A DNA stretch of 64,000 bases, from the NCBI GenBank assembly GCA_034509925.1, contig CM067537.1:3417001-3481000 (forward strand), given 5' to 3'. Source of the stretch: Hirudinaria manillensis (lineage: Eukaryota; Annelida; Clitellata; Hirudinida; Hirudinidae). The notes beneath the pieces are model-generated. The model was not told the origin of the DNA. It ran no database searches and saw nothing but the letters and a program-made list of their open reading frames with translations. The translations under genes were made by a program, and so were the position numbers. Positions 1-9,890 of this stretch are shown here, in pieces (position 1 is the stretch's first letter; the number at the start of each line of letters is the position of its first letter).

Positions 1-1598
1 CGAGCCGAACGAACCAACATGTGCGGAATCACTTTCTTCGTCGTGCCCCCAACAATTGCATTTGATATTTTTAGTAAATTAGATTTGCTCACCACGACCA
101 TCGTTGTTTTGATCAATAAAACAATATTATCAAAAAGAAGCATCGTTACTCCTATAGGTTCCAGGTGCATCTAACGCCTCCAGATGCAACTATTTTTTCT
201 CATTCAGTCTTGGTAATTTCCTTCAGTAGATAGAATAAAGATTGGTTGCAAAATGGTTTTAAAGACTCCAATCTCAGAAGCTTATCATCCTCTAATGGCC
301 AGATCCAAACCATGGTAAATGGAGAATTTAATGAGGAACACCCAAGTGTCTCAAATCTGAAACAACACATCAGAACCAACAAATTTATTTTGAGTGTCAG
401 ATATCATATAACGAGTCAATGAATGAATTAATAAAACGCTAAAAACTCCGTGAACACCATCATAGTGCCAGGCAAATATCAAGGTCAATCCAATAATACA
501 TAAATAGCAACCACCAAATCACAAGCACGGCACAAACATTCCCGCGAAGATACAATTACACAAATTAACCACTCTGACTCCACATTAAAATTCATCCAAA
601 AAATCCACAGCCTTTCCATTGGTTCGACGTTTGAATTATTTTCCATACTCCGACCATATTGTTGAGCATTCAGGCACCGAATTCAACAAACAAATCACTG
701 CCAAAACACTGTCGCAAACAACAAATCAGCAACTCAAAACCGCATTGCCAAACGGGCATTTGGTGAAACGCTGGCAAGCATCCTGAAATGCTAGAAATTT
801 GATGCAAACTATTCACCACCTTTCCCAAAATCCTACATTCAGACAATGCAAAACATAAATCACTAGTTGTTTGAATGACCATAACAACGTTTTCCAACCC
901 ATCTTGCTGCCCAAATCAAGCAAAGATCACACAGACTTTCCCTAGAAAGTCAAAGTTCAGAAATTTAAAACAATTTGAAATTCTCAATGGTGACCACTTG
1001 AAATCAATAAAGTTTCTATTACAAATTCAATTAACATTTGAAGATAACTCGTACAGGTTCAACAGGTGCACTTTAGATGATTGAGCTTCCAACGGCATCA
1101 ATGTAGACATCAACTGCTTCTTAGTAACAAAGGTAGAATTTCTCTTCTTGTGGAATGTAATGTTATGACCACTGAATTCTTCAACCTTCGTTTTCCCAGC
1201 ATGTTCCCTCCATCCCGCAACAAGAGGATTTATTATCAAAAAAAACTATACAAAAAAAAACTAATCGCGAACAAAATAACAAAAGGTCGTCTCTCCAAAC
1301 ACTCTCTAAACTCTCCACTTTGTTGAAATGTGCATCTATGACACCGCCAGTCTGTCGCACGGGATACCTTGAACATGCATACCGACAATCGCGATCAGGC
1401 CACTCGTCGACCACAATCACACTCTCACACCAGATGCACTCAACCACTCACTAATCGCAGATGCAAGACACTCAACCACACTCTCGCCCCAACTCACACA
1501 TCACAAATCGGCCATTCTTAACCCTCCAAACCTCCTGAAGAATGGCATACGTTGCCAGGTTTTAAGCAAGTTTGATGGGGAAGCCGACAGAAGATGGA
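1..1598. other. No gene recognised; AT-rich flank
   Basis: All open frames here are short (under 90 codons), overlap on both strands and carry no motif I recognise. Base composition becomes more GC-rich around 1330-1560. That stretch could be a promoter or first exon of a gene read to the left, but no splice-supported model can be built. The segment ends where the inverted arm of the RBBP6-derived mosaic begins. Confidence 0.4.
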
Positions 1599-1929
1599 CA
1601 CGAAGAGAAAGTGCGAAGATTCGAATATAAAAATACTTTAGAATACGCAAGACCGAGACATAGGGCCCCGGCCAGCCAATAATTTCAAGACGGTCGTTCG
1701 AGAGAGAGATACTAACGAAATCTTACCTGTATGTAATTCCATTTTTTATATTTATCCCTTTTTTAATTATAAATTGAAAATAAAATTCTTAAAATAAAAA
1801 AAAAAATTTCCTTATTCATAAATCGTATTGAAATAATATATAAAAAAAAAATAACATAACGTCAAATAATACTGACGCGAGGGTTGAATAACACGTGCAA
1901 AGCGCGTTGGCCAGCCGTAGCCCGCACGC

Positions 1930-2056
1930 GCGCGCTCATTTGCATATGAATGCCCGCCGAACGTATATAAGGCCGAAAGCGCAACGAATAGTCATTCTCT
2001 TCCCGGACGTCCACGAGTCAACATCTAGCTCCGCGCTCACCCGAATTATCACGAAA
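1930..2056 (+). promoter_or_regulatory. Candidate core promoter with octamer and TATA box
   Basis: A GC-rich segment carries an octamer-like ATTTGCAT at about 1937-1944, overlapping an E-box-like CATATG. A TATA motif (GTATATAAGG) lies near 1962-1971, and ATG follows about 90 bp later at 2057. The spacing fits TATA, transcription start near 1990-1995 and a 60-70 nt leader before the DWNN-coding ATG. It contrasts strongly with the AT-rich arms around it. This is inference from motifs only; promoter activity is not shown. Confidence 0.45.
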
Positions 2057-2209
2057 ATGTCGTCAGTGGTTCATTACAAATTCCAAAGCTCCTTGGATTC
2101 GGATGTCGTCCGTTTCGACGGACTCGAAATCTCTGCGAGAAATTTGAAATTGAAAACAGTCCGTTTAGCCTGCTCGGCTTTTAATTTGGACTTGTTCGCC
2201 GTCAAATAG
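2057..2209 (+). pseudogene. RBBP6-like DWNN-domain fragment, truncated and fused
   Basis: The frame opens MSSVVHYKFQSS and continues through VRFDGLEISARNLK. This matches the start of the ubiquitin-like DWNN domain of the RBBP6/Snama/Mpe1 family (pattern M-S-x-V-H-Y-K-F ... FDGL-I-S). RBBP6 is a RING-type E3 ubiquitin ligase with DWNN, CCHC knuckle and RING in that order, linked to mRNA 3'-end processing. Only about 31 residues of the domain, which is about 75 residues long, remain. Near 2152-2160 the frame runs into the inverted RING module and reads nonsense to a stop at 2207-2209. A TATA-bearing promoter precedes it, so a short chimeric transcript is possible. I infer a captured first-exon fragment, not a working ligase. 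Confidence 0.7.
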
Positions 2210-2641
2210 TCCTGTATATTTGGAAGTAGTACATGATTGTTCAGGATGGCAATCCTCAGTTCCTCGTTTGGCATCACTTCGGCCACCGAGACTCCGGTCT
2301 TTTTGCAGAAGGTGCACTTCTCGGTGCGAAGCAGTTCCGTGATTGCGAAGAAATCGCAGGCTGAATTCTTGCAGCACGGCAAGTAGACCGAATCGGTCTG
2401 TATTTGTCTGCAAAAATGCCGCAGAAAAAGTGTTCCGGAGTCTCGTCCTGATTGCCATCCTTCACTTTAATTGTCTGCGCCTCGGCCTTAGGCACGACAA
2501 GTTTGCCGGAACTACTGAGGAGAACGCCCGGTGCGTTGACGTCGTCCGCTTCCGTCAGAAAGCTCTTTGGAATGCCTGTGGTCAGATTCAATTTTTTTAT
2601 GCTTTCGTCTTTATTTCTGTTTTGCATTCTCGGACAGTTTT
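2156..2641 (-). pseudogene. RBBP6-like pre-RING and RING module, inverted, frameshifted
   Basis: Read leftward from ATG near 2627, the frame gives KKLNLTTGIPKSF, then VNAPGVLLSSSGK and TPEHFFCGI. This corresponds to the RBBP6 segment just before its RING finger (KKSTGIPRSF-type). The frame then breaks, and the RING second half continues in another frame as PCCKNSACDFFAITELL and CTFCKKTGVSVAEV, followed by NEELRIAILNN and LPNIQDYLTAN. Final zinc ligands (C-x2-C) are kept in this copy, but the reading frame is not. It points away from the right arm and collides tail to tail with the DWNN fragment. No introns are visible inside the module. Confidence 0.65.
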
Positions 2642-2926
2642 CGTTATGTTATTTTTTTCTTATTATATTATTTCAATACAATGATTTATGAATAAGAAAA
2701 TTTTTTTTTTATTTTAAGAATTTTATTTTTAATTTATAATTAAAAAAGTGATAAACATAAAAAATGGAATTCCATACAGGTAAGATTTCGTTAGTATCTC
2801 TCTCGAACGACCGGCTTCAAATTATTGGCTTGCCGGAACACTTGTCTCGGTCTTGCATCTTCTAAGCAAATTTTGCATTTCTTCGAGGCCGGATAGTTGT
2901 TCGTCTCTTCGCGCTTTCTCTTCGTG

Positions 2927-3069
2927 AAGCTCCTGCTAATTTCAACCATAAACGATTATTTGGCAGCAAGCAATTCAAAATTAAAAGCCGATCCGTGGAA
3001 AGCGAAGGTAGAGGGAATGTCACGAAGAGAAAGTGCGAAGAGACAAACAACTATTCGGCCTCGAAGAAG
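2927..3069 (+). pseudogene. Diverged copy of the RBBP6-like post-RING tail
   Basis: This piece begins AAGCTCCTGCTAATTTC and encodes LLISTINDYLAASNSKLKAD, then a basic KRESAKRQTT-type stretch. It is a diverged version of the tail that follows the RING in the next two tandem copies. It directly abuts the right inverted arm on one side and tandem RING copy 1 on the other. It is likely a remnant of an older unit of the same array. Confidence 0.55.
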
Positions 3070-3556
3070 CGGACGACGTCAACGTATCGGGCGTTCTCCT
3101 CACTAGTTCTGGCAAACCTGTCGTAACTAAGGCCGAAGCGCAGACGATTAAAGAGAAGGATGGCTATCAGGGCGAGACTCCGGAACACTTTTACTGCGGC
3201 ATATGTAATCGAATAGAGACCGTTTCGGTTTACTTGCCGTGCTGCAAGGATTACGCGTGCGCATTCTGCGCAATCACGGAACTCCTTCGCACCGAGAAGT
3301 CTACCTTATGCAAAAAGACCGGAGCGTCGGTGGCCCAAGTGACGAAATCGAGGAACTGAGGATTACCATCCTGAAGCTCCTGCTAATTCCAAATATAAAG
3401 GACTATTTGACGGCGAACGAGTTCAAATTAGAAGCCGAGCAGGCTAAACAGACTGTTAAAAATGGAATTACCGCCCGGCCCGTGGAAAGCGAAAGTAGAG
3501 GGAATGTCACGAAGAGAAAGCGCGAAGAGTCGAATAACTATCCGGCCGCGAAGAAG
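3070..3556 (+). pseudogene. RBBP6-like RING module, tandem copy 1
   Basis: The frame reads EADDVNVSGVLLTSSGK, then TPEHFYCGICNRIE and LPCCKDYACAFCAITELL. This is an RBBP6-type RING layout: C-x2-C, a gap of about 11, C-C-x4-C-x2-C and a final cysteine. In this copy one cysteine of the last pair reads serine (STLCKKTG where the inverted copy has CTFCKKTG). A one-base frameshift after GASVAQV moves the tail (DEIEELRITILKLLL, IKDYLTANEFKLEAEQ) into another frame. The unit repeats with a 487-bp period into copy 2. It has no start of its own and is probably non-functional as an E3 ligase. Confidence 0.65.
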
Positions 3557-3938
3557 CGGACGACGTCAACGTATCGGGCGTTCTCCTCACTAGTTCTGGC
3601 AAACCTGTCGTAACTAAGGCCGAAGCGCAGACGATTAAAGAGAAGGATGGCTATCAGGGCGAGACTCCGGAACACTTTTACTGCGGCATATGTAATCGAA
3701 TAGAGACCGTTTCGGTTTACTTGCCGTGCTGCAAGGATTACGCGTGCGCATTCTGCGCAATCACGGAACTCCTTCGCACCGAGAAGTCTACCTTATGCAA
3801 AAAGACCGGAGCGTCGGTGGCCCAAGTGACGAAATCGAGGAACTGAGGATTACCATCCTGAAGCTCCTGCTAATTCCAAATATAAAGGACTATTTGACGG
3901 CGAACGAGCCCAAATTAGAAGCCGAGCAGGCTAAAAAT
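3557..3938 (+). pseudogene. RBBP6-like RING module, tandem copy 2, truncated
   Basis: This is a near-perfect direct copy of 3070-3451. One visible difference lies near the end (GAGCCCAAA against GAGTTCAAA). It carries the same serine replacement and the same frameshift after the RING, so duplication happened after the unit had decayed. It breaks off after GAGCAGGCTAAA near 3938, where Gypsy integrase remnant sequence begins. Confidence 0.65.
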
Positions 3939-3939
3939 T

Positions 3940-4935
3940 GTAAATCCCAGAAAATCCTCATCAGATTTGTAAACGATCGAACATTTATTTACTACTGCTT
4001 GTTCAATATGAACGTGGTATTTGCGAATGCTTTTAGAGCGAACCCAGTGCTTTATTCCGTTCACTCCTACCATGCAAGAATGAGTAGAAATGATTCTCTC
4101 TATTTTTCACGGGCCCAGCAAACGATTTTTCCACTTTGCTATGCCCTGACCTCGGGTCTTGAATAACACTGAGTCACCTAAATTGTAGCTTTGAGAGGTG
4201 CTTCACAAATTATTTTTCCTGCTCTTTATCTCCCAGTATATCCACATAGTGCAGAGCAATTTTTAAGTATTCTCTTAGTGGTTTCCGGTACAACTCATTA
4301 ATTTTCCCTAGAATATACAGATTCTCTTTATCCCCTACCCAAATTTCTTGGAGAATGGCTAGTGTGACCTCGTGGCAGGGTGCAGAAAACTAGAGTATGT
4401 GGGCTCACACGGGTAGTGGAAGATGGCTTTTCCCGAAGACTCCACAATACACACGGTAGTAACTTATAACACGCGAGTGGTTTGTCTTCAATTAGTTTAT
4501 CATTCGTTTGAGGCTTTGGTTGCATCTTTCAACCAATCCTGAAGCCTATGGATGACCAGGACTAATAAAATGCGGTGAGCACCCTAATCTTTCTAAAAAG
4601 AATTGCGTCAACTGACTCGTGAAATTCATCCCACAAATAAAACTGATTATTTGGAGCACCGAAAATATGGAGAATACCTGTATCAAGATTTCACATACAA
4701 CTTGAGCATTCGACGAGCAACGCGGATAAGCCATCGAGTGAACAGATCTACTGTAACAAGTGCATAATTGAATTTGGGTTTCCTGACACATGAATCACCT
4801 AATGGAATAATGGGCCCAATGCTGTTCATAATTTGATTGCTAAGGGGCACTTCCTCCTCTGGGAGTGGGCTGGATGGGAACTCAATCTCTTACTCGGGAC
4901 GGTGCATGCAAATGACACGTCGGACACGACTCACA
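3940..4935 (-). pseudogene. Gypsy-type integrase remnant
   Basis: Read right to left, fragments in changing frames follow integrase order. A zinc-finger piece FRCESCPTCHLHAPSR (about 4900-4950) comes first. The catalytic-core start FNYALVTVDLFTRW (about 4720-4770, first Asp) follows, then YKLLPCVLWSLREKPSSTTR (about 4390-4460), typical of the core end. Last comes a C-terminal stretch with LYILGKINELYRKPL and a KSFAGPV GPY-like piece (about 4090-4320). Several stops and frameshifts make it dead. It lies back to back with the gag/protease remnant and is in opposite orientation, so the two do not form one element without rearrangement. Confidence 0.65.
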
Positions 4936-5365
4936 GCGAAAGAAAAAGCAGTTGATCCTCCCAAGGAGGAAATAGATGGGTATCAAGCAAACCGAGGTAG
5001 GGACACGAAATTAGAATTGTGTTTTAATTGCCACAAAAAAGGGCATTCAAAGCAATTTTGTCCAAAACTCAAAATTCCTCTGTCCTGTGGTGCTAAGTCA
5101 ACGCAAAATGAACGTATTAATGATGCTAAAGATACCCATTCTGGCATCAAGGCCAAAATTAGTCGCTGCGCAGCTTGAGGAGTCGAAGATGCAATTGCAC
5201 CTACCGACCACCTTATTGGGGTGGCAGGTAATTCCGTGAATGCTAAATGCATCGAAGCACCCCCTTTTCATTCTCCCATTTTCAAAGAAATGATCATTGA
5301 TCATTTACCACCTATCTCAGCATAGGTTGATAGCAGAGCAGAAGTTTGCCACATTAGGGTTGATC
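4936..5365 (+). pseudogene. Retrotransposon gag knuckle and protease remnant
   Basis: The frame ending at 5178 contains LCFNCHKKGHSKQFCPKLK, a C-x2-C-x4-H-x4-C zinc knuckle of the gag nucleocapsid type that binds element RNA. After a stop, a second open piece runs through TDHLIGVAGNSVNAKCIEAP. Near 5325-5360, VDSRAEVCHI resembles the aspartic protease active site, with Arg in place of the usual Gly. Stops between pieces show decay. A cellular CCHC protein was considered, but the protease-like piece just downstream favours a retroelement. Confidence 0.5.
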
Positions 5366-8300
5366 TAATGATGGAAACCTTCATTTGAAGGATGAGATTA
5401 AGAACCTATTCAAAGAGCAAATAAAAATTTGTCCAGAATCGCTTTTAATTGGAATGTTTAAAGTTCTTGTCTTTGGTGTCACATTTGTTATAACTTTACT
5501 TGACTGTTGTTTTTTTTAATTCACTGAGTTTTGCATAGCATCAGAAGCACTTCGGGGATGCTCGCGATAGTAAGAGCTGGGTTTCAGACATTACGAACGG
5601 AGCATCCTTTGCACATAATTCCATAAAAGCAAATTAAGATTTCCGGGTTACGCGACAATCCCAAATGCGTAGGATGTGCCAGATTGAGGATAAAACCCCT
5701 TAGTCAAATGACCTGAAACATCAACATGTGGCAGTTTGGTTTGCTGCTACTCGTTTGAACGAATCTTGCTTGTTTATTCCTGCGACACATTGCATCAAGA
5801 TCCTCTTTATCCTTCCTGCAATTGTCCCACATTATTAGCCAGAACACAACATTAAAGACCAAAGACTCGACTTTTTATTTCTTGAAGTGCTGCAAAGCTC
5901 AAACAAAGGACTATCAGTTGCAAAACTACATATGATTTTTTTTCGATAGTAAATTTTAGCACAAGAGATTATTTTAGTAAATCTCTAATAACTCAGCCAT
6001 AGCTTACATTTAAGGCTCATCAAAAATTTCTAGAAATAAACTCCAAATTCATCTAATACATGCAATTTCCTTCCAGATGAATTTCTATTAACATAAAGTA
6101 TGTAATGTTTTGGAAGCTGGTGTAAAAGAATTTACTCTGCATTGTATTTCTATTCAATTGGCTCTGTTGACCATAAGCCTGCCATGAGTTGCTAAAAGGA
6201 TTTTTTGTACTGGTTTCACAAGTTAAGACTCAAACCCTTGCTGGTGAGTCACCAGCCACAAACATTATGATCACAAAGTAATCAAGCACACTTAACATGT
6301 GAGGACTATTACTGCATAGATATATATATGTGTGTTCACATAAAAACAGAAACACCAAAGCTCAATAAAAGAGAATAGAAAGAAACTTAAGGCACCTCTC
6401 AATGCCATGCACATTAGACTGTGGCAAAATACCATTCCCATTCAGTATATTAAAACAATGATCCCTTATACACCAATCAACAAAATATATTACTTTCACA
6501 TTTTACTCTTTCTCAGCCTATTATTGATTGACAAGAATTGTCGGAAACAGAAACCAGATTCGTCCAACATAACACAATTCCCTTCCAGATGTTATATTTC
6601 TATTACCAAAAAATATATATTGATGTGAGAGTTGATGTCAAAGGAAGAATTTGCACCACAGTCTTCTGTCTTTCAGCTGATTCCTTTGGCCAACAGCCTG
6701 CTAATGCTACTAAAAGGATTATGTGCAATGAGTTATGATCCATGGCTTCATTATAGGCATTAATGAACATTTGTAATGGCATTTCATAATGTAATTTATT
6801 TTCAGAATGTTTAAATATTGCATTAATCTCTCTGGTGATTCTCTCAGTCATTGCTTCATGGTGTGCTACACACATTTTATGAAGATGATTGCTCATAACA
6901 TCAGACTTGCTGCAAGTAATGAGCACAAGAGGTTTTTTTATTATTGGGTGTCATTGATAATATTGTCAATGCTAGAACTTTTTTTGAGACCAATTGTCAG
7001 GAACCTATCTCTGGGTCCTGAGAGTGTTGACTCTTGACCCTAAGTTAAATACTCTTTCCCAGACTGGGAACTAATTGAGAGTATTTCTATTTTATTTCTA
7101 AGATGATTTTAAATATTTAAATTTTATAGTGGCTTCCCAGGGTATGGTGCAAGCGGATTGGATGGAGAGAGGGATGTGAATGCCAATTCGTGGTTTAGAG
7201 CATTTATCAACTCCTAAAGCAGAAACACCAAATGGAGGAAGAAAATGCCCATGAATTTACAAGAGAGAATAATCTCAAGTAAAAATGAGCAATGAAAAAG
7301 AATATATGAAGCCAAAAGTTTTTATTTTTATTCATTTATCAGAACAAATCGAAAGGTCATCCAATGACCACATACACAAATTTGTGGCTATCATTAAATG
7401 CTACAATAAAGTGCAACTGGTAATGCCAAAGCATTAAAAGTAATGAAATTAGGCAATCACTTAATCAAGATATGAATTTTTGAGGACAGTGAATGAGATG
7501 AAGAATTTAATTTATCAGAAGACAACAGAGTTTTGGATAAAGTCCATATTGGAGAACTCAGTTTATTATGAAAGGTGATGAGAAAGGTTTTCCTTCCAAA
7601 AGATCATAACACTCTGCAGCATCAAGAGCATTGCCACCATGAAACTATAATTATGATGAATGGCAAAAACACTGGCATCTACTACAATTTGTGATTAAGC
7701 AACTGAAAAGAAATTGCTCACCTCAAGGCTTAGAGGCAATTTGAACACAATCCTTTATCTCAATGGATGCAGCCAACTGACAAAGAAGGTCATTGAGGGA
7801 GTTTTAACCTTTTGTCCCTTTAATGTTTTTCAATATAATATTAATTATAATAATTATAATAAACTTCTATCTGCAAAGGAAACCTTACCATCCATTATAA
7901 AGGATTCACTACCTGCTCTTTCTCCTCTCTCTGAATTAGCTATCCTGGCAATTCTGGAATTCATGACATATTATTATTAGTTCATGCCAGTTTGTGGTAA
8001 CTAGGATAGTTACAGTACCCATGTGATGAATTCAAGAACCAACAAAATTGGAAGCAAAGATTGCCTTTCATGCCAAAACTTCCAGAAACTTCAATGGGAA
8101 AGACTTCCTATAATTAGAAAAACAAAACAAATAACAAACCATGCATGCTTGAGATGCTTCAACAAGCCATCATAGATCAGATATTCCCCATGGCAACGAA
8201 AACATCATTAAAAAATAGATATTGCCAAACTCTGTTGTAAATGTGATAATTTAGATACATAACATAATTTTGTGGCAAATAAATGCTCCCATTGTGATTC

Positions 8301-9090
8301 CCTTGAATTCTGAATAGCAATATTTACAAAAGTGCACGAAACTCGTTCATTTTAGCTTGTTGTCTTTGAAAGGAAAAGTATTAAATTTTAGAGGAGTTTA
8401 GCATCAACAGTTGTTTCGGAGTTGAGGCAGTTTGCCTTCAACATCCAAATACTGATTGGTTTGACTGTTCTAGCATATGGTTCCCAAGCTTAGCAGATCC
8501 TCATTCAGTATAATTTAGTTATCATTCTACTTGTCCCCTTGAGGGCTTTCAAAATACATCATTTTTATTTAAATAGTCTCCCATAAACTTAATAATTGGA
8601 AGATCTCAAGGCACATATCCCAAAACACCTGCTGAAGTCAATGACCTCAGGCAAGAGACTGAAGATCTGCCTTCATCAATTAACAAACAAGATGGACACA
8701 TCATTGACATTGACACCATTTCAATTTCAGGTTTTTAAAGTGCCCTATATATGCCCTGAGACGTCAAGACAGTGACATCCATTCCTCTCGAAGAAAAAAT
8801 GGCAAACTCTCTTATCCTAGCACGAGGAAACAATCATTTTTATACTCACCTAACAAACATAGCATCAAATGTGTGATGAGGATCAAAGAAATCTCCTGGA
8901 TGGTTTAGAAAGACCTGGTCAGAAAGAAGTTCCACTTGATTACTAGTTTAAGGAGCAACTCAAGGACTTCATCAACTATGGTAAGCAAACAGTTTGCACG
9001 AGGAAATTAAAATCATCAGACAATGCTTTCTTTAAGACGCTTTTTCAAACCTTGGAGTGCTGGCCAATATAAGGATTTTTATGAAGGGGC
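5366..9090. other. Transposon-graveyard sequence, no gene recognised
   Basis: No open frame longer than about 107 codons is present and none carries a motif I can name. A diverged direct repeat lies at about 6062-6210 and 6577-6722. The remainder is AT-rich unique-looking sequence with many in-frame stops, consistent with old mobile-element debris. Confidence 0.4.
6062..6722. repeat. Diverged direct repeat (6062-6210 and 6577-6722)
   Basis: Both segments share the order TTCCTTCCAGATG or TCCCTTCCAGATG, TTTCTATTA, then about 90 bp later GCCTGC, and end in GCTA(C)TAAAAGGAT. The copies are about 515 bp apart. The second lies within a 107-codon antisense frame of unknown nature. Family not recognised. 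Confidence 0.45.
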
Positions 9091-9890
9091 AATGGCAATA
9101 AGACAAAAATCTAAGCAACAGATTTGTGCGGAGGTGTTTGAGGTGCCGATCCATAAAATCTGTCCACGATGTCATTTCCATAAGAAGTGCAATGCCACTC
9201 CAAAAGTGCAATATAATGAAAATATGTTTCGAGTTGCTTACAAATTTGTTACAATAAAAATTAGCGCTTATTTTTCTTAATGCAGCTGATTATTGGACGG
9301 CATTAGTCAGGAGACTGTCAGAGAGTTGCTCCAGATTAGTACCAGACACATCTTAATGGATTGGTGCACCAGGACCTCTGCACGAGATGGGTAGAAGATC
9401 AACACAAAGCAGAGGCCCAAGGCAAATTGACGAGATACCAGCTCCCAAAAGGATGAGGAACAGGCGAGCCCACCCAATAGACCAAAGATGAGTCTTTGAG
9501 TGGGATTGACCAATACACCAAAGCTTTCCTGGTTGAGGTTACTCGGAAGGAACACTTTTGCCAATCATCCAATAGCATTTCTGGCCAAGTAAAACTCTTA
9601 CATAGTTGCATAATTTACCATGGAAACGTAAACGTTAAGAGAAACTATTTTTTCAATAGTAAGAACAATTTGGAGTAACCAGTGGGCTGCATATAGGAAC
9701 AAGGCAAGGCTTAGGCCATGACTGAATCTTTCAGTGATTTTTGTGACCCCAAACACTGACACTGTTGAAAATTTGAGGCAGTGCACCAAGGAAAAGTTTT
9801 GAAGGACGAGAGGAATTTGTCCAGATCATATATCATCTTATTTAGGAAAATTCCTCTGGTGCTGAACTGACACAGATAGGAACTGGCATT
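9091..9890 (+). pseudogene. Decayed Merlin (ISXO2-like) transposase
   Basis: Pieces in three frames follow the order of Merlin/IS1016-type DDE transposases. CPRCHFHKKCNAT (9157-9195) is an N-terminal zinc-ribbon-like pair. GISQETVRELLQISTRHIL (9299-9355) is helix-turn-helix-like. RQIDEIPAPKRMRNRRAHP (9420-9476) carries the first catalytic Asp context. KAFLVEV with a shifted LLPIIQ (9515-9570) and PQTLTLLKI (9747-9773) with a following basic tail correspond to the late DDE region. At least three frameshifts and several stops make it non-functional. Terminal repeats were not identified. Family assignment rests on motif order recognised by eye. Confidence 0.55.

Larger units (their letters stand above)
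1599..2926. repeat. Large inverted repeat around RBBP6-derived fragments
   Basis: The left arm (about 1599-1861) is repeated in reverse complement at about 2642-2926. Both arms contain, in the same order, CACGAAGAGAAAG, GCAAGACCGAGACA, GTCGTTCGAGAGAGA, ATACTAACGAAATCTTACC and a poly-A/T-rich inner end finishing in ATAACATAACG. The left arm has an internal deletion relative to the right. About 780 bp lie between the arms: a promoter plus DWNN exon pointing right, and a RING module pointing left. The arms could be terminal inverted repeats of a DNA transposon or the scar of an inverted duplication. No target-site duplication was recognised, because the outer ends merge into more RBBP6-derived sequence. 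Confidence 0.75.

Noticed and set aside
2057-3938. A functional RBBP6 gene
   Set aside because: The DWNN is cut after about 31 residues, the RING modules are in other orientations with frameshifts, and the knuckle is absent.
4983-5178. CCHC knuckle as the missing zinc knuckle of RBBP6
   Set aside because: A protease-like VDSRA piece follows and Gypsy integrase lies beside it. The sequence around the knuckle is gag-like and does not resemble the RBBP6 linker.
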